Shown: positions 25,548-34,521, numbered from the stretch's first letter. The stretch: DNA of 64,000 nt from Achromobacter pulmonis (GCF_002885955.2 NZ_POQS01000006.1:333644-397643), one strand, 5' to 3'. A program made the numbers and translations. Notes: a model not told the origin generated them from the letters alone.

Positions 25548-26057
25548 TTAGTGAGTCTTGAAATAATCGAAGGGCTCGCGGCAGGAGACGCAGCGATACA
25601 GCGCCTTGCACGACGTGGAGCCGAAATTGCTCACCAGGCGCGTATCGCGCGACCCGCAGCGCGGGCAGGCGATCGCCGGGCCGGCCGCGCGGCGGCTGAT
25701 GCCGGAGATGTCGACGGCGCGTTCGGCCGGCGCGGCGATGCCGTAGCCCTTGAGCGCCTGGCGCCCCTTCTCGCTCATCCAGTCGGTGGTCCAGGCCGGC
25801 GCCAGGCGGGTCTGCACCCGCACCTCGGCGATGCCGTGGCGCGCCAGCGTCCGTTCGATGTCCTGGGTGATCTCGCGCATGGCCGGACAGCCGGAATACG
25901 TGGGCGTGATGACCACGACACAGGCGTCGCCGTCCCAGGACACCTCGCGCACCACGCCCAGATCCACCACGGACAGCACGGGGATCTCCGGATCGGGGAC
26001 CTCCTGCAGCCAGGCGTAGACCTGGTCGGCGGAAACGGGCGCCAGCGCGTTCACCAC
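25548..26057 (-). CDS. paaD: Phenylacetyl-CoA epoxidase maturation protein PaaD
   Basis: This 169-aa protein of the MIP18/SufT-like family has VPDPEIPVLSVVDLGVVREV near the start and TPTYSGCPAMREI with the conserved cysteine. A C-terminal zinc-ribbon-like end holds two CxxC pairs (CPRCGSRDT and CVSCREP). PaaD is needed for Fe-S or diiron maturation of the epoxidase. Its start overlaps the paaC stop by 7 bp. Confidence 0.94.
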   Translation of the reverse strand: MVNALAPVSADQVYAWLQEVPDPEIPVLSVVDLGVVREVSWDGDACVVVITPTYSGCPAMREITQDIERTLARHGIAEVRVQTRLAPAWTTDWMSEKGRQALKGYGIAAPAERAVDISGISRRAAGPAIACPRCGSRDTRLVSNFGSTSCKALYRCVSCREPFDYFKTH

Positions 26058-26815
26058 TTGGCTCCCGGATAGGCGCGCGGCAGGAACTGCATTTCGGCCA
26101 GCACGTAGCCCAGTTCCTCGGTGTGCTTGCCCTGGCGTCCGCCGCGGTGCGCCGGATGGCCGGCGGCGGCTTCGTCGGGCACGGTCAGGGTGGCTTCTTC
26201 CAGCACTTCGCGCACGTGCGCCAGCCAGGGCTGGCGCAGCGAGGCCAGCTCACAGCCGATGCCGCGGGCCGCCACGTCCTGGTCGACGGCGTCGTCGGTG
26301 AACAGCTCGCCGGTGAAACGCCAGGCGTCGTCGATGGCCGCCTGCATCTTGGCATGGCTTTCCGCCGTGCCGTCGCCCAGGCGCACCACCATGTCCGACG
26401 AGCGGCGCACGTGGTAGGTAACTTCCTTGATGGACTTGGCCGCGATGCCGGCGACGCGCTCGTCGCTCGACTGCTCCAGGCGCTGCAGCAGGAAGTAGTG
26501 CCAGACGTCGAACAGGAACTGGCGCGCCATGGTGTCGGCGTAATTGCCGTTGGGGCGCTCCACCAGCAGCACGTTGTGGAACTGGTGGGCGTCGCGCAGG
26601 TAGGCCAGCGCGTCTTCGTCGCGCCCGGCGCCTTCGACCTCGCCGGCCAGCGTCAGCCACATGCGGGCCTGGCCCAGCAGGTCCAGCGCGGTATTGGTCA
26701 GCGCCAGGTCTTCTTCCAGGATCGGGCCGTGGCCGGTCCAGGCGCCCAGGCGCTGCGACAGGATGAGCGAGGAATCGCCCAGCCGCAGCAGGTATTCAAA
26801 CAGCGTCTTGTCCAT
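26051..26815 (-). CDS. paaC: Phenylacetyl-CoA epoxidase structural subunit PaaC
   Basis: This 254-aa ferritin-like helical protein, like PaaA but without a functional diiron site, forms the core of the epoxidase with PaaA. Recognisable parts: LLRLGDSSLILSQRLGAWTGHGPILEEDLALTN and WHYFLLQRLEQSSDERVAGIAAKSIKEVTYH. The length equals E. coli PaaC closely. It sits between paaB (15 bp gap) and paaD (overlap). Confidence 0.94.
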   Translation of the reverse strand: MDKTLFEYLLRLGDSSLILSQRLGAWTGHGPILEEDLALTNTALDLLGQARMWLTLAGEVEGAGRDEDALAYLRDAHQFHNVLLVERPNGNYADTMARQFLFDVWHYFLLQRLEQSSDERVAGIAAKSIKEVTYHVRRSSDMVVRLGDGTAESHAKMQAAIDDAWRFTGELFTDDAVDQDVAARGIGCELASLRQPWLAHVREVLEEATLTVPDEAAAGHPAHRGGRQGKHTEELGYVLAEMQFLPRAYPGAKW

Positions 26816-26830
26816 GTCTGCCCCGCCGCC

Positions 26831-27115
26831 TTACATGTGCTTGATTTCTTCGGGCATCGGGAAGAACGTGGGATGCCGGTAGACCTTGCTGTTGGCCGGT
26901 TCGAACAAGGGGTCCTTGTCGCCCGGGCTGCTGGCCGAGATGTCGCTGGCGCGCACCACCCAGATGCTCAGCCCTTCGTTGCGGCGGGTGTAAACGTCGC
27001 GGGCGTGGTTGATCGCCATTTCGGCGTCGGGCGCGTGCAGGCTGCCGACGTGCTTGTGCGCCAGGCCGTGCTGGCTGCGGATGAACACTTCCCACAAAGG
27101 CCAGTCTTTGCTCAT
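26831..27115 (-). CDS. paaB: Phenylacetyl-CoA epoxidase subunit PaaB
   Basis: This 94-aa small subunit of the multicomponent epoxidase begins MSKDWPLWEVFIRSQHGLAH and contains ARDVYTRRNEGLSIWVV. PaaB bridges PaaAC units. I chose the ATG at 27115, which matches the family N-terminus and has GAGGAT upstream, rather than the longer reading frame. Confidence 0.95.
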   Translation of the reverse strand: MSKDWPLWEVFIRSQHGLAHKHVGSLHAPDAEMAINHARDVYTRRNEGLSIWVVRASDISASSPGDKDPLFEPANSKVYRHPTFFPMPEEIKHM

Positions 27116-27196
27116 GATGGATATCCTCGAATGCCGGGCGCGCCCCGCGCGCACCGGTCTGCAATGATGGTGAGAGAGTCGCGGCCGCGAGACGGC

Positions 27197-28186
27197 CTAG
27201 GCGGCCTTGCGCTCGGCCTGCTTGTCGGCGTAGGCAACCAGGGCTTCGCGCACCCAGGCGCCGTCCTCGTGCGCCTTGACGCGCGCGGCCAGGCGTTCGC
27301 GGTTGCACGGGCCGTTGCCCTTGAGCACCGCGTAGAACTCGGCCCAGTCGATTTCGCCGAAGTCGTAGTGGCCGCGCTCGGCGTTCCACTTCAGCTCGGG
27401 ATCGGGGATGGTCAGGCCCAGGTACTCGGCCTGCGGCACGGTCTGGTCCACCATCTTCTGGCGCAGCTCGTCGTTGGAGAAGAGCTTGATCTTCCAGGCC
27501 ATGGACTGGGCGCTGTTGGGAGAGTCGGCATCAGAAGGGCCGAACATCATCAGCGCCGGCCACCACCAGCGGTTGAGCGAATCCTGCACCATCGCCTTCT
27601 GTTCCGGCGTGCCGTGCAGGCACATCTGCATCAGCAGGTCGTAGCCCTGGCGCTGGTGGAAGGATTCCTCCTTGCAGACGCGCACCATGGCGCGCGCGTA
27701 CGGGCCGTAGGAACAGCGGCACAGCGGGATCTGGTTGATGATGGCCGAGCCGTCGACCAGCCAGCCGATCATGCCGATGTCGGCCCAGCTGAGCGTGGGG
27801 TAGTTGAAGATGCTGGAGTACTTGGCGCGGCCGGCGTGCAGGTCGTCGACCAGGTCGTCGCGCGACACGCCCAGGGTTTCGGCGGCGCTGTACAGATAGA
27901 GGCCGTGGCCGGCTTCGTCCTGGACCTTGGCCAGCAGGATGGCCTTGCGCTTGAGCGAAGGCGCGCGGGTGATCCAGTTGCCTTCGGGCAGCATGCCCAC
28001 GATTTCGGAATGCGCGTGCTGGGAAATCTGGCGCACCAGGGTCTTGCGGTAGGCCTCGGGCATCCAGTCCTTGGCCTCGATGCGGATGCCGTCGTCGATG
28101 CGGCGCTGGAACGCCTGTTCCTGGCCTTCGAGCTGGTCCGCGGTCTTGACCTGCTTGACGCCGGTTTCGACGAGTTGTGCGTACAT
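27197..28186 (-). CDS. paaA: Phenylacetyl-CoA epoxidase catalytic subunit PaaA
   Basis: This 329-aa diiron oxygenase subunit epoxidises the aromatic ring of phenylacetyl-CoA. Ferritin-like iron ligands lie in [19 protein letters not shown] (E and ExxH type) and [14 protein letters not shown] (ExxxH). AAGGAGA before the ATG at 28186 supports the start. It is the first gene of the operon paaABCDE-N-G-I-K. Confidence 0.97.
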   Translation of the reverse strand: MYAQLVETGVKQVKTADQLEGQEQAFQRRIDDGIRIEAKDWMPEAYRKTLVRQISQHAHSEIVGMLPEGNWITRAPSLKRKAILLAKVQDEAGHGLYLYSAAETLGVSRDDLVDDLHAGRAKYSSIFNYPTLSWADIGMIGWLVDGSAIINQIPLCRCSYGPYARAMVRVCKEESFHQRQGYDLLMQMCLHGTPEQKAMVQDSLNRWWWPALMMFGPSDADSPNSAQSMAWKIKLFSNDELRQKMVDQTVPQAEYLGLTIPDPELKWNAERGHYDFGEIDWAEFYAVLKGNGPCNRERLAARVKAHEDGAWVREALVAYADKQAERKAA

Positions 28187-28359
28187 GTTTGTCTCCTTGA
28201 GGCAGTTTGCGAAAACGCAAAGCAAACGTTGCGCAATGCCGTCATGTCATAGGCGGATTATTTAATACAAAAAATCCATTGTCAAACTCAAATCTGTATC
28301 ACATTGGATTTATGTATCATATTGCGGATACCGATATCGGCCGCCCGCGGCCCCCTCTA
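28187..28359. promoter_or_regulatory. Divergent paaA/paaX promoter region
   Basis: Leftward for paaA: TTGACA (28285-28280), a 17-bp spacer and AATAAT (28262-28257) make a strong sigma-70 promoter. A 13-bp direct repeat TGTATCAyATTGs at 28295-28307 and 28313-28325 lies just upstream, between that promoter and the paaX start, and is a candidate PaaX site. In the paaA leader TTTGCG (28206-28211) and CGCAAA (28216-28221) form an inverted repeat around AAAA, a possible second operator or hairpin. Confidence 0.65.
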
Positions 28360-29289
28360 ATGGCAAACCCTCAGTCGTCCCTGGAGCGCTTTCTTTCCCG
28401 TCTGATCAAGAACGATCCGCCGCGCGCGAAATCGCTCTGCGTCAGCCTGCTGGGAGACGCCCTGGCCCCGCACGGCGGCGCCATCTGGCTGGGCGACCTG
28501 ATCGAACTGCTGGCGCCCCTGGGCATCAACGAGCGCCTGCTGCGCACCAGCGTGTTCCGGCTGGTCGCGCAGAACTGGCTGCAATCCGAACGCCACGGCC
28601 GGCGCAGCCTGTACCTGATTTCCGAACAGGGCCTGCGCCACACCGCGCACGCCTCCCAGCGCATCTACGAAGGCGCGCCGCAGGAATGGAACGGGGAATG
28701 GACGCTGGTGGCGCTGCCGCGCACCGGCAACGGCCTGGCCGAGCGCGCGGAACTGCGCCGCGAACTGGTCTGGGAAGGGTTCGGCATGATCGCGCCGGGC
28801 CTCTTCGCCCATCCGCACACCGAGGCGAGCGCGGCGCACGACATCCTGGAAAAGCTGGGCATCCCCGACCGCGCGCTGGTGCTGTCGGCGCGCGACCTGG
28901 CCGGCGCCGGCGGCCTGCCCATAGCCAGCCTGGCCTCGCTCTGCTGGAACCTGGAAGACCTGGCCGAACAGTACCGGCAGTTCACCCGCAATTTCGGGCC
29001 GCTGGAAAAGCTGCTCGACGCCCCGCCCTCGCCCGCCGAGGCCTTCATCATCCGCGTCATGCTGCTGCACAATTGGCGCCGGATCGTGCTGCACGACCCC
29101 CAGCTGCCGGGCCCCATGCTGCCCGACGACTGGCCCGGCCACGCCGCCCGCGAGATCTGCGGACGCATCTACTGGCAGGTGTTCGACGCCTCGGAAGCGC
29201 ACCTGGACGCCCTGGCCGGGCGCGACAACGAACGCTATACGCCGCTGACCGGCGAGGTCGAATCGCGCTTCGGCGGCCGTCCCGCCTGA
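28360..29289 (+). CDS. paaX: PaaX-family transcriptional repressor
   Basis: This 309-aa protein is PaaX-like: an N-terminal winged helix (ERFLSRLIKNDPPRAKSLCVSLLGDAL, GINERLLRTSVFRLVAQNWL, then RRSLYLIS) and a long C-terminal phenylacetyl-CoA-sensing region including HNWRRIVLHDPQLPGPMLPDDWPG. E. coli PaaX represses paa genes until phenylacetyl-CoA binds. The divergent position from paaA fits that role. The ATG at 28360 matches the usual N-terminus; the frame is open further upstream, through the promoter. Confidence 0.93.
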   Translation: MANPQSSLERFLSRLIKNDPPRAKSLCVSLLGDALAPHGGAIWLGDLIELLAPLGINERLLRTSVFRLVAQNWLQSERHGRRSLYLISEQGLRHTAHASQRIYEGAPQEWNGEWTLVALPRTGNGLAERAELRRELVWEGFGMIAPGLFAHPHTEASAAHDILEKLGIPDRALVLSARDLAGAGGLPIASLASLCWNLEDLAEQYRQFTRNFGPLEKLLDAPPSPAEAFIIRVMLLHNWRRIVLHDPQLPGPMLPDDWPGHAAREICGRIYWQVFDASEAHLDALAGRDNERYTPLTGEVESRFGGRPA

Positions 29290-29299
29290 GGCCGCCCGA

Positions 29300-29929
29300 T
29301 CAGCCGCCGCCGGCAGGCGGCAGCGTCACGCCCAGCGTGTCCAGGTGGATTTCGCCGGCGGCGTCGGCGCCGGCGCCCTGCGCCAGCCCGCGCGCACGCG
29401 CAATGAAACACAGGGTCCAGCGCGCCCGCACCGGCCGGCCCAGCGCCGCGCCGGTATCGGCATCTATGCCGCTGGGCACGTCCAGCGCCAGCACCGGCAC
29501 GCCCCAGGCATTGGCCTGGTCCGCCAGCGCCTGCCAGTCCGCGCCCAGCGGACGGTTCAGCCCGATGCCGAACAGGCCGTCGATGACCAGTCCCGGCGTG
29601 AAGCCCGATTCAAGGGCGGACCAGGTCTGACCGCCCGCCGCCAGCCAGCCGGCATGGGCGCGGGCGGCGTCGGCAGGCAGGTTGCGCGCGCCCGACGGCA
29701 GCAGCACGCGCACGTCGTGGCCCATGGCCCGCAGCAAGGTCGCCGCCTCCAGGGCGTCGCCGCCGTTGTTGCCGGGACCGGCCAGGGCCAGCAGCGCCGT
29801 GCCCGGCGGCACGCGCGCGGCGACGAAACGCGCCGCGGCCGCCCCCGCCAGCGGCATCAGCCGCCGGCCCTCGGCCAGCGCCCGGCGTTCGGCGTCACGG
29901 ATCCGGGCTACGGGCAGGAAAGTCGGCAT
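29300..29929 (-). CDS. nnrE: NAD(P)HX epimerase (YjeF N-domain only)
   Basis: This 209-aa Rossmann-like protein has [23 protein letters not shown] and [13 protein letters not shown], followed by [11 protein letters not shown], the signatures of the YjeF_N epimerase domain. It repairs damaged NAD(P)H hydrates by epimerisation. The dehydratase (NnrD) domain usually fused or adjacent is absent here. It is convergent with paaX (10 bp gap) and divergent from the AtuA operon. Confidence 0.88.
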   Translation of the reverse strand: MPTFLPVARIRDAERRALAEGRRLMPLAGAAAARFVAARVPPGTALLALAGPGNNGGDALEAATLLRAMGHDVRVLLPSGARNLPADAARAHAGWLAAGGQTWSALESGFTPGLVIDGLFGIGLNRPLGADWQALADQANAWGVPVLALDVPSGIDADTGAALGRPVRARWTLCFIARARGLAQGAGADAAGEIHLDTLGVTLPPAGGG

Positions 29930-29949
29930 GGCGATAGCCTCCTATGCGT

Positions 29950-29974
29950 GAATTTCACGCATTGCGTGAAATTC
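29950..29974. promoter_or_regulatory. Perfect 11-bp inverted repeat, likely upstream activator site
   Basis: GAATTTCACGC (29950-29960) and GCGTGAAATTC (29964-29974) are exact inverse complements with a 3-bp spacer. The site lies about 70 bp upstream of a sigma-54-type promoter, where enhancer sites for sigma-54 activators are usually found. The activator encoded at 32858-33832 is the obvious candidate to bind it. It could instead act on nnrE, which starts 21 bp away. Confidence 0.7.
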
Positions 29975-30041
29975 CACCAACAAATTGGAAGATGCCGCCC
30001 CGGACTCCCAGCAAACACGCGGGGCGCGGGGCGTCGGCCGA

Positions 30042-30058
30042 TTGGCATGCATTTTGCG
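30042..30058 (+). promoter_or_regulatory. Sigma-54 (-24/-12) promoter of the AtuA operon
   Basis: TTGGCATGCATTTTGCG matches the -24/-12 consensus: GG at 30044-30045, GC at 30056-30057, correct 10-bp spacing and the T-run before GC. It lies about 60 nt before the AtuA ATG. Confidence 0.75.
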
Positions 30059-30116
30059 TTGTAGTCATCGCCGGGACGAGCCGGACCGGACGACCCAACT
30101 GAAAGAGACTACACCA

Positions 30117-31478
30117 ATGCGTTCCATGAGCATCATCTGCCCGAACGGGCATTTAGGATTCGCCCCCCTGCGCACCGAGAGCTTCCAGCTCGGCGTCGCC
30201 GCCAGGCCGGACTTCATCGCCGCCGATTCGGGCAGCGACGACGTGGGTCCCGTGCCGCTGGGCTCCGACACCTCCACCAGCCCGCAAGCCTGGCAGCGCC
30301 ACGACCTGGAGCAGATGCTGCTGGCCGCGCGCAAGCTGGGCGTGCCCATGATCATCGGATCGGCCGGCGACACCGGCGCGAACAGCCGCGTGGACCTGTA
30401 CGTGAGCCTCATCAAGGAAATCGCCGCACAGCACAAGCTGGCGCCGTTCAAGCTGGGCTATTTCTATTCGGAAGTCGACAAGGAACGCGTGCGCCGCGCG
30501 CTGCGCGACGGCCAGCAGGTGGCCGGCCTGGACGGCTACGCCGACCTGACCGAAGCCGAGCTGGACGCCAGCGACCGCATCGTCGCGGTGGCCGGCGTGC
30601 ACCCCTACATCAAGCTACTGGAAGCGGGCGCGGACGTGATCATCGGCGGGCGCAGCTCCGACGCCGCCGTATTCGCCGCCCCGGCCCTGCACAAAGGCTA
30701 TGACGCGGACAAGGCCTATTACCTGGGCAAGGTGCTGGAGTGCGCCTCGTTCTGCGCCGAACCCTATGGCGGCAAGGAAACGGTGATGGGCGAAATCTCG
30801 AAGGAAGACGTGCGCGTCACCGCCATGCATCCGGACCAGCGCTGCACCATCGCCTCGGTGGCCGGCCACGCCATGTACGAGCGCTCCAACCCCTACGAAG
30901 AATTCTTCGCCGGCGGGCGGCTCGACATGTCCGAATGCCGCTACGAACAGCTCAGCGAGAAAACCACCCGCATCACCGGCTCGCGCTTCGAACCCGCCGC
31001 CCAGGTGCGCGTGAAGCTGGAGGGCTCGGGCAAGGTCGGCGAGCGCTACATGGGGCTTTGCGGCATACGCGACCCCTACACCATCGAAAACGTGGACCGC
31101 GTCATCGCCTGGGCGCGCGACAAGGTGCGCGAGCGTTTCGGCGACACGGGCTACGAGCTGCACTACAAGGTGTACGGGCGCGACGGCGTCATGGGCGAGC
31201 TGGAGCCGCTGCGCGACCAGCCCGGCCATGAACTCTGTGTAATGGTCCAGGGCGTCGCGCCCACGGCCGAGATGGCCGAGGAACTGACGCTCACGGGCCT
31301 GCGCCAGATGTTCTACGCCCGCCTGCCCGACGTGAAGGGCACGGCGGGCTCGGTGTCTTTCCCGCTGGACGAGGTGGTGCGCACCAGCGCCGCCTACCGC
31401 TGGACCCTGAACCACACGCTGCCGGTGCAGGACGCCGGCGAACTCTTCCCGATCCACCTCACCGAGGCCGGCGCCTGA
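30117..31478 (+). CDS. AtuA-family (DUF1446) acyclic terpene utilisation protein
   Basis: This 453-aa protein has the AtuA/DUF1446 fold: GSDDVGPVPLGSDTS and GSAGDTGANSRVDLYVSLIKEIA near the N-terminus, GADVIIGGRSSDAAVFAAPAL in the middle and EPYGGKETVMGEI. AtuA is needed for citronellol/geraniol breakdown in Pseudomonas, but its biochemistry is not settled. Many betaproteobacteria carry AtuA homologues beside a DUF4387 gene and a Bug receptor, as here. That suggests processing of an imported organic acid instead of a terpene. It is the first gene of an operon with a sigma-54-type promoter. Confidence 0.85.
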   Translation: MRSMSIICPNGHLGFAPLRTESFQLGVAARPDFIAADSGSDDVGPVPLGSDTSTSPQAWQRHDLEQMLLAARKLGVPMIIGSAGDTGANSRVDLYVSLIKEIAAQHKLAPFKLGYFYSEVDKERVRRALRDGQQVAGLDGYADLTEAELDASDRIVAVAGVHPYIKLLEAGADVIIGGRSSDAAVFAAPALHKGYDADKAYYLGKVLECASFCAEPYGGKETVMGEISKEDVRVTAMHPDQRCTIASVAGHAMYERSNPYEEFFAGGRLDMSECRYEQLSEKTTRITGSRFEPAAQVRVKLEGSGKVGERYMGLCGIRDPYTIENVDRVIAWARDKVRERFGDTGYELHYKVYGRDGVMGELEPLRDQPGHELCVMVQGVAPTAEMAEELTLTGLRQMFYARLPDVKGTAGSVSFPLDEVVRTSAAYRWTLNHTLPVQDAGELFPIHLTEAGA

Positions 31479-31490
31479 GCCGGCAAGACC

Positions 31491-31817
31491 ATGAGCACCC
31501 AGAAACTCAGCAGCCTGGCCAAGACCATCCGCAGCAAGAACGCGGGCGTGAACAAGATCACCTTCGACATCATCTTCCGCGAGCCGGCGACCTACGAGGC
31601 GGTCAAGCGCTCCGGCGCGTTGACGCGCGCCAGCGTGGCGGCCCTGTACCGGATCGACGACGCCCGCATCTCCGACTTCGTGCATTACGATCCCGGCCTG
31701 GCCATCAAGTTCACGATCTACCGGCTGGTTCCCAGCGGGTCGGCGGGCGACGGCGACATCTTCGGCGCGCAGCAGTACGCGCCGCTGCTGGACGTCGCCG
31801 TCCCCATGCCGGACTGA
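31491..31817 (+). CDS. DUF4387 protein, small partner of AtuA
   Basis: This 108-aa protein has the DUF4387 pattern: LAKTIRSKNAGVNKITFDIIF at the start and VHYDPGLAIKFTIYRLVPSGSAGDGDIFGAQQYAPLL at the end. DUF4387 genes lie next to, or are fused with, AtuA/DUF1446 genes, so a two-subunit enzyme is likely. It follows the AtuA gene by 12 bp. Function unknown. Confidence 0.82.
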   Translation: MSTQKLSSLAKTIRSKNAGVNKITFDIIFREPATYEAVKRSGALTRASVAALYRIDDARISDFVHYDPGLAIKFTIYRLVPSGSAGDGDIFGAQQYAPLLDVAVPMPD

Positions 31818-31876
31818 ACGCCGCGGGCGCCGGGTCCGGCGCCCGCCATCCCCTCCGCCCTCCTGGAGAATCGAGC

Positions 31877-32839
31877 ATGAATGCGCTAATGCAAACAACG
31901 TTGTTCCTGGCGGCGTCCCTGCTGGCCGGCGCGGCCGCCGCCCAGCCGGAAGTGCCCAAGCAGATCAAGATCGTGGTGCCGTTCACCGCCGGGGCCAGCA
32001 ACGACGCGATCGCCCGCGTGATCGCGCCGCAGCTGGCCGCCCGCTTCGGCAATACGGTGATCGTCGAAAACCGCGGCGGCGCGGCCGGCGCGATCGGTTC
32101 CGAGTACGTCGCGCGTTCGGCCAAGGACGGTTCGGTGCTGCTGCTGACCTCGTCGACCTTCCTCACCACCGCCGCCACCCAGCCCCACCTGCCCTACGAC
32201 GCCCTCAAGCAGTTCGCGCCGGTGGCAATGATCGGCCAGGGCCCGCTGGTCATCGCCGCCTCGGCGCAAACGCCGTACGGCTCGCTCAAAGAGCTGCTGG
32301 ACGCCGCGCGCGCCAGGCCGGGCGCCCTGAACTACGGCAGCGCCGGCATCGGCTCGCTGGCCCACCTGGCCACGGTCATGCTGGACGACGCCGCGGGCAC
32401 CCGGATGACGCACGTGCCCTACAAGGGCGCGGCCAACGCCGCCTCCGACCTGGCGGGCGGCCTGATCGACGTCATGCTGTCCAACTACAGCACGCTGGCG
32501 CCCGTGGTGCAGGGCAAGAAGGTCAAGCTGCTGGCCACCACCGCGCAGGCGGCCTCGCCGGCCTTCCCCGGCCTGTCGCCGGCGGCGCAGTCGCTGCCCG
32601 GCTACTCGGTGCAGATCTGGGTGGGCGTGTTCGCGCCGGCGGGCACGCCGCAGCCTTATATAGACAAGGTCAACGCCGCGCTCAATGAAATCTCCGCCTC
32701 TTCCGAGATGCGCGCTCTGCTGGACCTGGACGGCACCGTGCCGGCCCGCATGGACAGCGCCGCGTTCGGCGCGCGCGTGCGCGAGGACCTGGCGCTATGG
32801 CAGGGAATCGCGCGCAAGCACAACATCAGCGCGCAATAG
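31877..32839 (+). CDS. Tripartite tricarboxylate transporter receptor (Bug/TctC family)
   Basis: This 320-aa protein has a signal peptide (1 to about 22, TLFLAASLLAGAAAA then QPEVP) and the Bug signatures QIKIVVPFTAGASNDAIARVIAPQL, VENRGGAAGAIGSEYVA and HVPYKGAANAASDLAGG. A GGAGA ribosome site lies at about 31865. It is third in the operon and probably captures the acid handled by the AtuA/DUF4387 pair. TctA/TctB partners are not encoded nearby. Confidence 0.92.
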   Translation: MNALMQTTLFLAASLLAGAAAAQPEVPKQIKIVVPFTAGASNDAIARVIAPQLAARFGNTVIVENRGGAAGAIGSEYVARSAKDGSVLLLTSSTFLTTAATQPHLPYDALKQFAPVAMIGQGPLVIAASAQTPYGSLKELLDAARARPGALNYGSAGIGSLAHLATVMLDDAAGTRMTHVPYKGAANAASDLAGGLIDVMLSNYSTLAPVVQGKKVKLLATTAQAASPAFPGLSPAAQSLPGYSVQIWVGVFAPAGTPQPYIDKVNAALNEISASSEMRALLDLDGTVPARMDSAAFGARVREDLALWQGIARKHNISAQ

Positions 32840-32857
32840 TGCGCGCCCGGGGCCGCG

Positions 32858-33832
32858 TCAGCCGTCCAGCCCCAGCTTGAGCATCTGGTGGCGCAGGGCG
32901 TGGCGCGTCAGGCCCAGGGAATCGGCGGCGCGGCCCAGGTTGCCGCCCTGGGCCTGCAGCGCCGCGCGGATCAGGCCGCGCTGGAACTGCGCGGTCTGTT
33001 CAGCATAGCTGCCCCCTCCCGGGGACGGCGCCGCGGGCGCGGGCTTGCCCGCTTCGCGCAGGATGCGCTGCGGCAGATGGCGCGCCAGCACGGTGTCGCC
33101 ATCCTCCAGGATGCAGATCCGCTCCAGCAGATTGCCCAGTTCGCGCACGTTGCCCGGCCAGGCGTAGGCCTTGAAGATGCGCCGCACTTCCGGATCGATG
33201 GCGGTGAAGCGGCTGCCGTGGGTGGCGTTATAGCGTTCCAGGAAGCGCTGCGCCAGCACGATGACGTCGTCGCCCCGCTCGCGCAAAGGCGGCAGGTTGA
33301 TGGATACGACCTGCAGCCGGTAATAGAGATCGTCGCGGAACCGCCCGGCCTGCACTTCGCCCAGCAGGATCTTGTTGGTGGCGGCGATGAAGCGGGCGTC
33401 GACCGAGACCTCCTGCACCGAGCCGATGCGCCTGAAGCGGCGGCTGTCCAGCAAGGTCAGGATCTTGGCCTGCATGACCGGGTCCAGTTCGCGGATCTCG
33501 TCCAGGAACACGCTGCCGCCGTTGGCGGCTTCCAGCAGTCCGGCCTTGCGCGCCACGGCGCCGGTGAAGGCGCCGCGTTCGTGGCCGAACAGCTCGGATT
33601 CGAGCAGATTGCCCGGGATGGCGGCGCAGTTGATCTCGGTATAGCCCTTGGCCGCGCGCGCCGATTGCGCGTGCAAGTTGCGCGCGACCAGCCCCTTGCC
33701 GGTGCCGGTTTCCCCGTAGATGAGGACGATGCTGGCCTTGCTGCGCGCGACCCGGCCGACCAGGTCGCGCAAGGCCGCCATCGATGGGTGGTCCCCGATG
33801 AGCGGCTCGCAGGCGGACGGGGCGGCGGGCAT
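32858..33832 (-). CDS. Sigma-54-dependent transcriptional activator lacking a sensory domain
   Basis: This 324-aa protein consists of an AAA+ domain and a Fis-type helix-turn-helix only. Walker A is GETGTGKG (about residues 40-47), the sigma-54 contact loop is ERGAFTGAV, Walker B is GGSVFLDEI, and the R-finger region is DDLYYRLQVVSINLPPLRERGDD. The C-terminal helix is GRAADSLGLTRHALRHQMLKLG. The lack of an N-terminal receiver or GAF/PAS domain resembles PspF, which a partner protein controls. It is convergent with the Bug gene and is the likely activator of the sigma-54-type promoter at 30042. Confidence 0.9.
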   Translation of the reverse strand: MPAAPSACEPLIGDHPSMAALRDLVGRVARSKASIVLIYGETGTGKGLVARNLHAQSARAAKGYTEINCAAIPGNLLESELFGHERGAFTGAVARKAGLLEAANGGSVFLDEIRELDPVMQAKILTLLDSRRFRRIGSVQEVSVDARFIAATNKILLGEVQAGRFRDDLYYRLQVVSINLPPLRERGDDVIVLAQRFLERYNATHGSRFTAIDPEVRRIFKAYAWPGNVRELGNLLERICILEDGDTVLARHLPQRILREAGKPAPAAPSPGGGSYAEQTAQFQRGLIRAALQAQGGNLGRAADSLGLTRHALRHQMLKLGLDG

Positions 33833-33845
33833 GGGGACTTACCCC

Positions 33846-34391
33846 TTACACTTTCAGGAAATGCTCGCGGTAATACTTGAGCTCGTCGATCGACTCGTAG
33901 ATGTCCGCCAGCGCCTCGTGGCGGCTTTTCTTCTCGAAGCCCTTGTAGACCGCCGGCGCCCAGCGGCGCGCCAGCTCCTTCAAGGTGCTGACGTCCAGGT
34001 TGCGGTAGTGGAAGAACTGCTCCAGGCGCGGCATGTAGGCGAACATGAAGCGGCGGTCCTGGCTGATGGTGTTGCCGCACAGCGGCGACTTGCCGGCCGG
34101 CACGTGCTGCGCAAGAAATGCCAACAGCGTATCCTCTGCCTGGGCCTCGGAAATGGTGGACGCGCGGACCTTGTCGATCAGGCCGCTCTTGCCGTGCGTG
34201 GACTTGTTCCAGTTGTCCATGGCGTCGAGCAGGCTGTCGGGCTGATGCACCACCAGCACGGGGCCTTCGGCCACGACCGTCAGGTCGGCCTCGGTCACCA
34301 CCACGGCCACCTCGATGATGCGTTCTTTTTCAGGGTCCAGGCCGGTCATTTCCATGTCCAGCCAGACCAGGCGGTTTTCGTTCACAGCCAT
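33846..34391 (-). CDS. orn: Oligoribonuclease
   Basis: This 181-aa DEDDh exonuclease degrades 2-5-nt RNA, including pGpG. Motifs: [10 protein letters not shown] (Exo I), [16 protein letters not shown] (Exo II) and the closing [25 protein letters not shown] with the catalytic H and D. It is a normal-length Orn. It lies divergently 130 bp from the M48 protease gene and just upstream of the sigma-54 regulator gene on the same strand. Confidence 0.97.
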   Translation of the reverse strand: MAVNENRLVWLDMEMTGLDPEKERIIEVAVVVTEADLTVVAEGPVLVVHQPDSLLDAMDNWNKSTHGKSGLIDKVRASTISEAQAEDTLLAFLAQHVPAGKSPLCGNTISQDRRFMFAYMPRLEQFFHYRNLDVSTLKELARRWAPAVYKGFEKKSRHEALADIYESIDELKYYREHFLKV

Positions 34392-34521
34392 ATAATTTGC
34401 CTATAAGAGAATGCCCCCGCGCAGCGCCTTCGGCAAACGGGGCGGTTTTTTACCTCGGGACGGCCCGCCGGTAAAAACACGCGATTTTCTCACATACATT
34501 TCTGAGTCCACCGCAATATCC

